Under the pieces are notes generated by a model, which was not told where the DNA came from, searched no databases, and worked only from the letters and a program-made list of their open reading frames with translations. From Gemmatimonadaceae bacterium (GTDB taxonomy: Bacteria > Gemmatimonadota > Gemmatimonadetes > Gemmatimonadales > Gemmatimonadaceae), in the NCBI GenBank assembly GCA_013361745.1, contig JABFXM010000610.1:1-6441 (forward strand): a DNA stretch of 6,441 nt, given 5' to 3'. A program made the position numbers and the translations under genes. Position 1 is the first letter of the stretch, and the number at the start of each line of letters is the position of its first letter. Positions 5,464-6,441 of the stretch are shown here, one piece after another.

Positions 5464-6441
5464 GAGTCTGGTTCGCGGGCGGAGGAACGGGCGGGCATCT
5501 CTACCCGGGCCTCGCGATCGCGCGGGCGATGACCGCACTCGATCCCTCGGTCGAGCCCTTCTTCGTCGGGGCGAAGCGCGGGATCGAGCGCGAGCTGCTT
5601 CCCGCCGAGGGAGTGCCGCACGTCCTGCTCGACCTGCACCCCTTGTATCGCTCGCGCCCGTGGGAGAACTGGAAGACGCTGCGCGGGATGTTCAGCGCCT
5701 GGCGTCGCCTGCGGACGCTCGCGCGCGAGCAGCATCCGGCGCTGATCGTCGGCACGGGCGGCTACGCCTCCGGTCTCGCGCTCGCGTACGGCGTCGTCCA
5801 CCGCATCCCGATCGCGCTACAGGAAGCGAACAGTCACCCGGGTCTCACCGTCAGGCTCTTCGCGCGCTTCGCCCGCGCGGTTTGGCTCGGCTTCCCGGAA
5901 GCGGGGAAGAAGCTCCGCGCGAAGCCTGAGGTCCTGAAGGACGTCGGCTGCCCGATCGCTCCCCCGCCCGCGGTCCGGCCCGACCGCGCCGACGCGCGCG
6001 CGAAGTGGGGCTTCCCGCGCGACGGCGGCCGCGTCGTCCTGATCTTCGGGGGAAGCCAGGGTGCGCGCGGGATGAACAACGTCGTCGCCGAATGGATCCG
6101 CCGAGGCGTCGCGCCGGACACGTGGGTGATCTGGGGAACGGGGAAGGCGCAGTTCGAGGAGCTCGCCCCGCTCGCGAGCGATCGCGTGAAGATTCTCCCC
6201 TATCTCTCCCCGATCACCGACGCCTACGCCGCCGCCGACGTCGCGATCGCCCGCGCCGGCGCGATGACGACCGCCGAGCTGTGCGCGTGGGGGATCCCGA
6301 TGTTCCTGATCCCCCTGCCGACGGCCGCCGCGGATCACCAGACGGAAAACGCGCGCAGCCTCCAGGCCGCCGGCGCCGCTATCCATCTTCCGCAGCGCGA
6401 CCTCACGGGGCTGATGCTCGAGGCGATCGTCAGGAACGTGC
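5460..6441 (+). CDS. murG: MurG, lipid I GlcNAc transferase, N-terminal 327 residues (partial)
   Basis: A GTG start at 5460-5462 overlaps the ftsW TGA (GTGA); the frame is open to the window end, giving 327 codons of a protein usually about 350-370 long. MurG is a peripheral GT-B enzyme on the inner membrane face that transfers GlcNAc from UDP-GlcNAc to lipid I, making lipid II. Motifs in order: first glycine loop FAGGGTGGHLYPG (5-17, His13), second glycine loop GTGGYASG (98-105), NSHPG (124-128), third glycine loop GGSQGAR (197-203), and the nucleotide-sugar site ARAGAMTTAEL (264-274, with Glu273 matching E. coli Glu269) followed by DHQTENA (292-298). The N-terminus is the expected length before the first loop, which supports this GTG. 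QEAN replaces the commoner HEQN, and PLYRSRPWENW follows the second strand-loop region. There is no visible ribosome binding site, so coupling to ftsW is likely. Confidence 0.96.
   Translation, partial: MRVWFAGGGTGGHLYPGLAIARAMTALDPSVEPFFVGAKRGIERELLPAEGVPHVLLDLHPLYRSRPWENWKTLRGMFSAWRRLRTLAREQHPALIVGTGGYASGLALAYGVVHRIPIALQEANSHPGLTVRLFARFARAVWLGFPEAGKKLRAKPEVLKDVGCPIAPPPAVRPDRADARAKWGFPRDGGRVVLIFGGSQGARGMNNVVAEWIRRGVAPDTWVIWGTGKAQFEELAPLASDRVKILPYLSPITDAYAAADVAIARAGAMTTAELCAWGIPMFLIPLPTAAADHQTENARSLQAAGAAIHLPQRDLTGLMLEAIVRNV

Noticed and set aside
9..6250. Nine copies of the palindrome GCGATCGC, reminiscent of the HIP1 repeat
   Set aside because: Eight of the nine are in phase as GCG-ATC-GC (Ala-Ile-Ala), built from the favoured Ala and Ile codons, so codon usage plus hydrophobic composition explains most of the excess. 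A codon-aware genome count would settle it.
1..6441. Mobile elements, CRISPR arrays, tRNA or rRNA genes, toxin or defence genes
   Set aside because: The whole window is accounted for by six syntenic dcw genes and one 64-base gap. I saw no transposase, regularly spaced repeats, or RNA gene signature.

Overview
The window is an ordinary but informative stretch of a bacterial division and cell wall (dcw) gene cluster. All genes lie on the + strand, in the order murE (3' end only), murF, mraY, murD, ftsW, murG (5' part only). The DNA is strongly G+C-rich, third codon positions are mostly G or C, and GTG starts dominate. Protein details (MraY reading FNVFNYISFRAAGA, an Arg in the FtsW SYGRSN motif, MurG with PLYRSRPWENW) and the odd CGTTAGGC words lead me to suspect Gemmatimonadota. 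This is an inference from memory, not a search result. A complete peptidoglycan precursor pathway is implied, so the organism makes a conventional murein wall.

Layout. 1-158: last 51 codons of murE. 155-1570: murF. 1571-1634: the only gap between genes, holding a strong GC hairpin (1581-1603) followed by a T-richer run. 1635-2777: mraY. 2774-4231: murD. 4228-5463: ftsW. 5460-6441: murG, cut by the window end. Every other junction is a 4-base NTGA overlap (GTGA, ATGA, GTGA, GTGA), and ribosome binding sites before the downstream starts are weak or absent. Translational coupling along the transcript is therefore likely.

How the genes work together. MurD adds D-Glu to UDP-MurNAc-L-Ala, MurE adds the third residue, and MurF adds D-Ala-D-Ala, completing the cytoplasmic UDP-MurNAc-pentapeptide. 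MraY moves phospho-MurNAc-pentapeptide onto undecaprenyl phosphate (lipid I), and MurG adds GlcNAc (lipid II). After flipping, the SEDS glycosyltransferase FtsW polymerises lipid II at the septum with a class B PBP partner. By dcw synteny, murC, ftsQ, ftsA and ftsZ would be expected downstream, but they are outside the window.

I found no new multi-gene system. The points worth a second look are small: the hairpin in the murF-mraY gap; a 36-bp in-frame tandem duplication near the murF C-terminus; the finding that all three TTA leucine codons sit inside one octamer, CGTTAGGC; the FtsW motif substitution and its basic N-terminal tail; and family-atypical residues in MurF and MurG.
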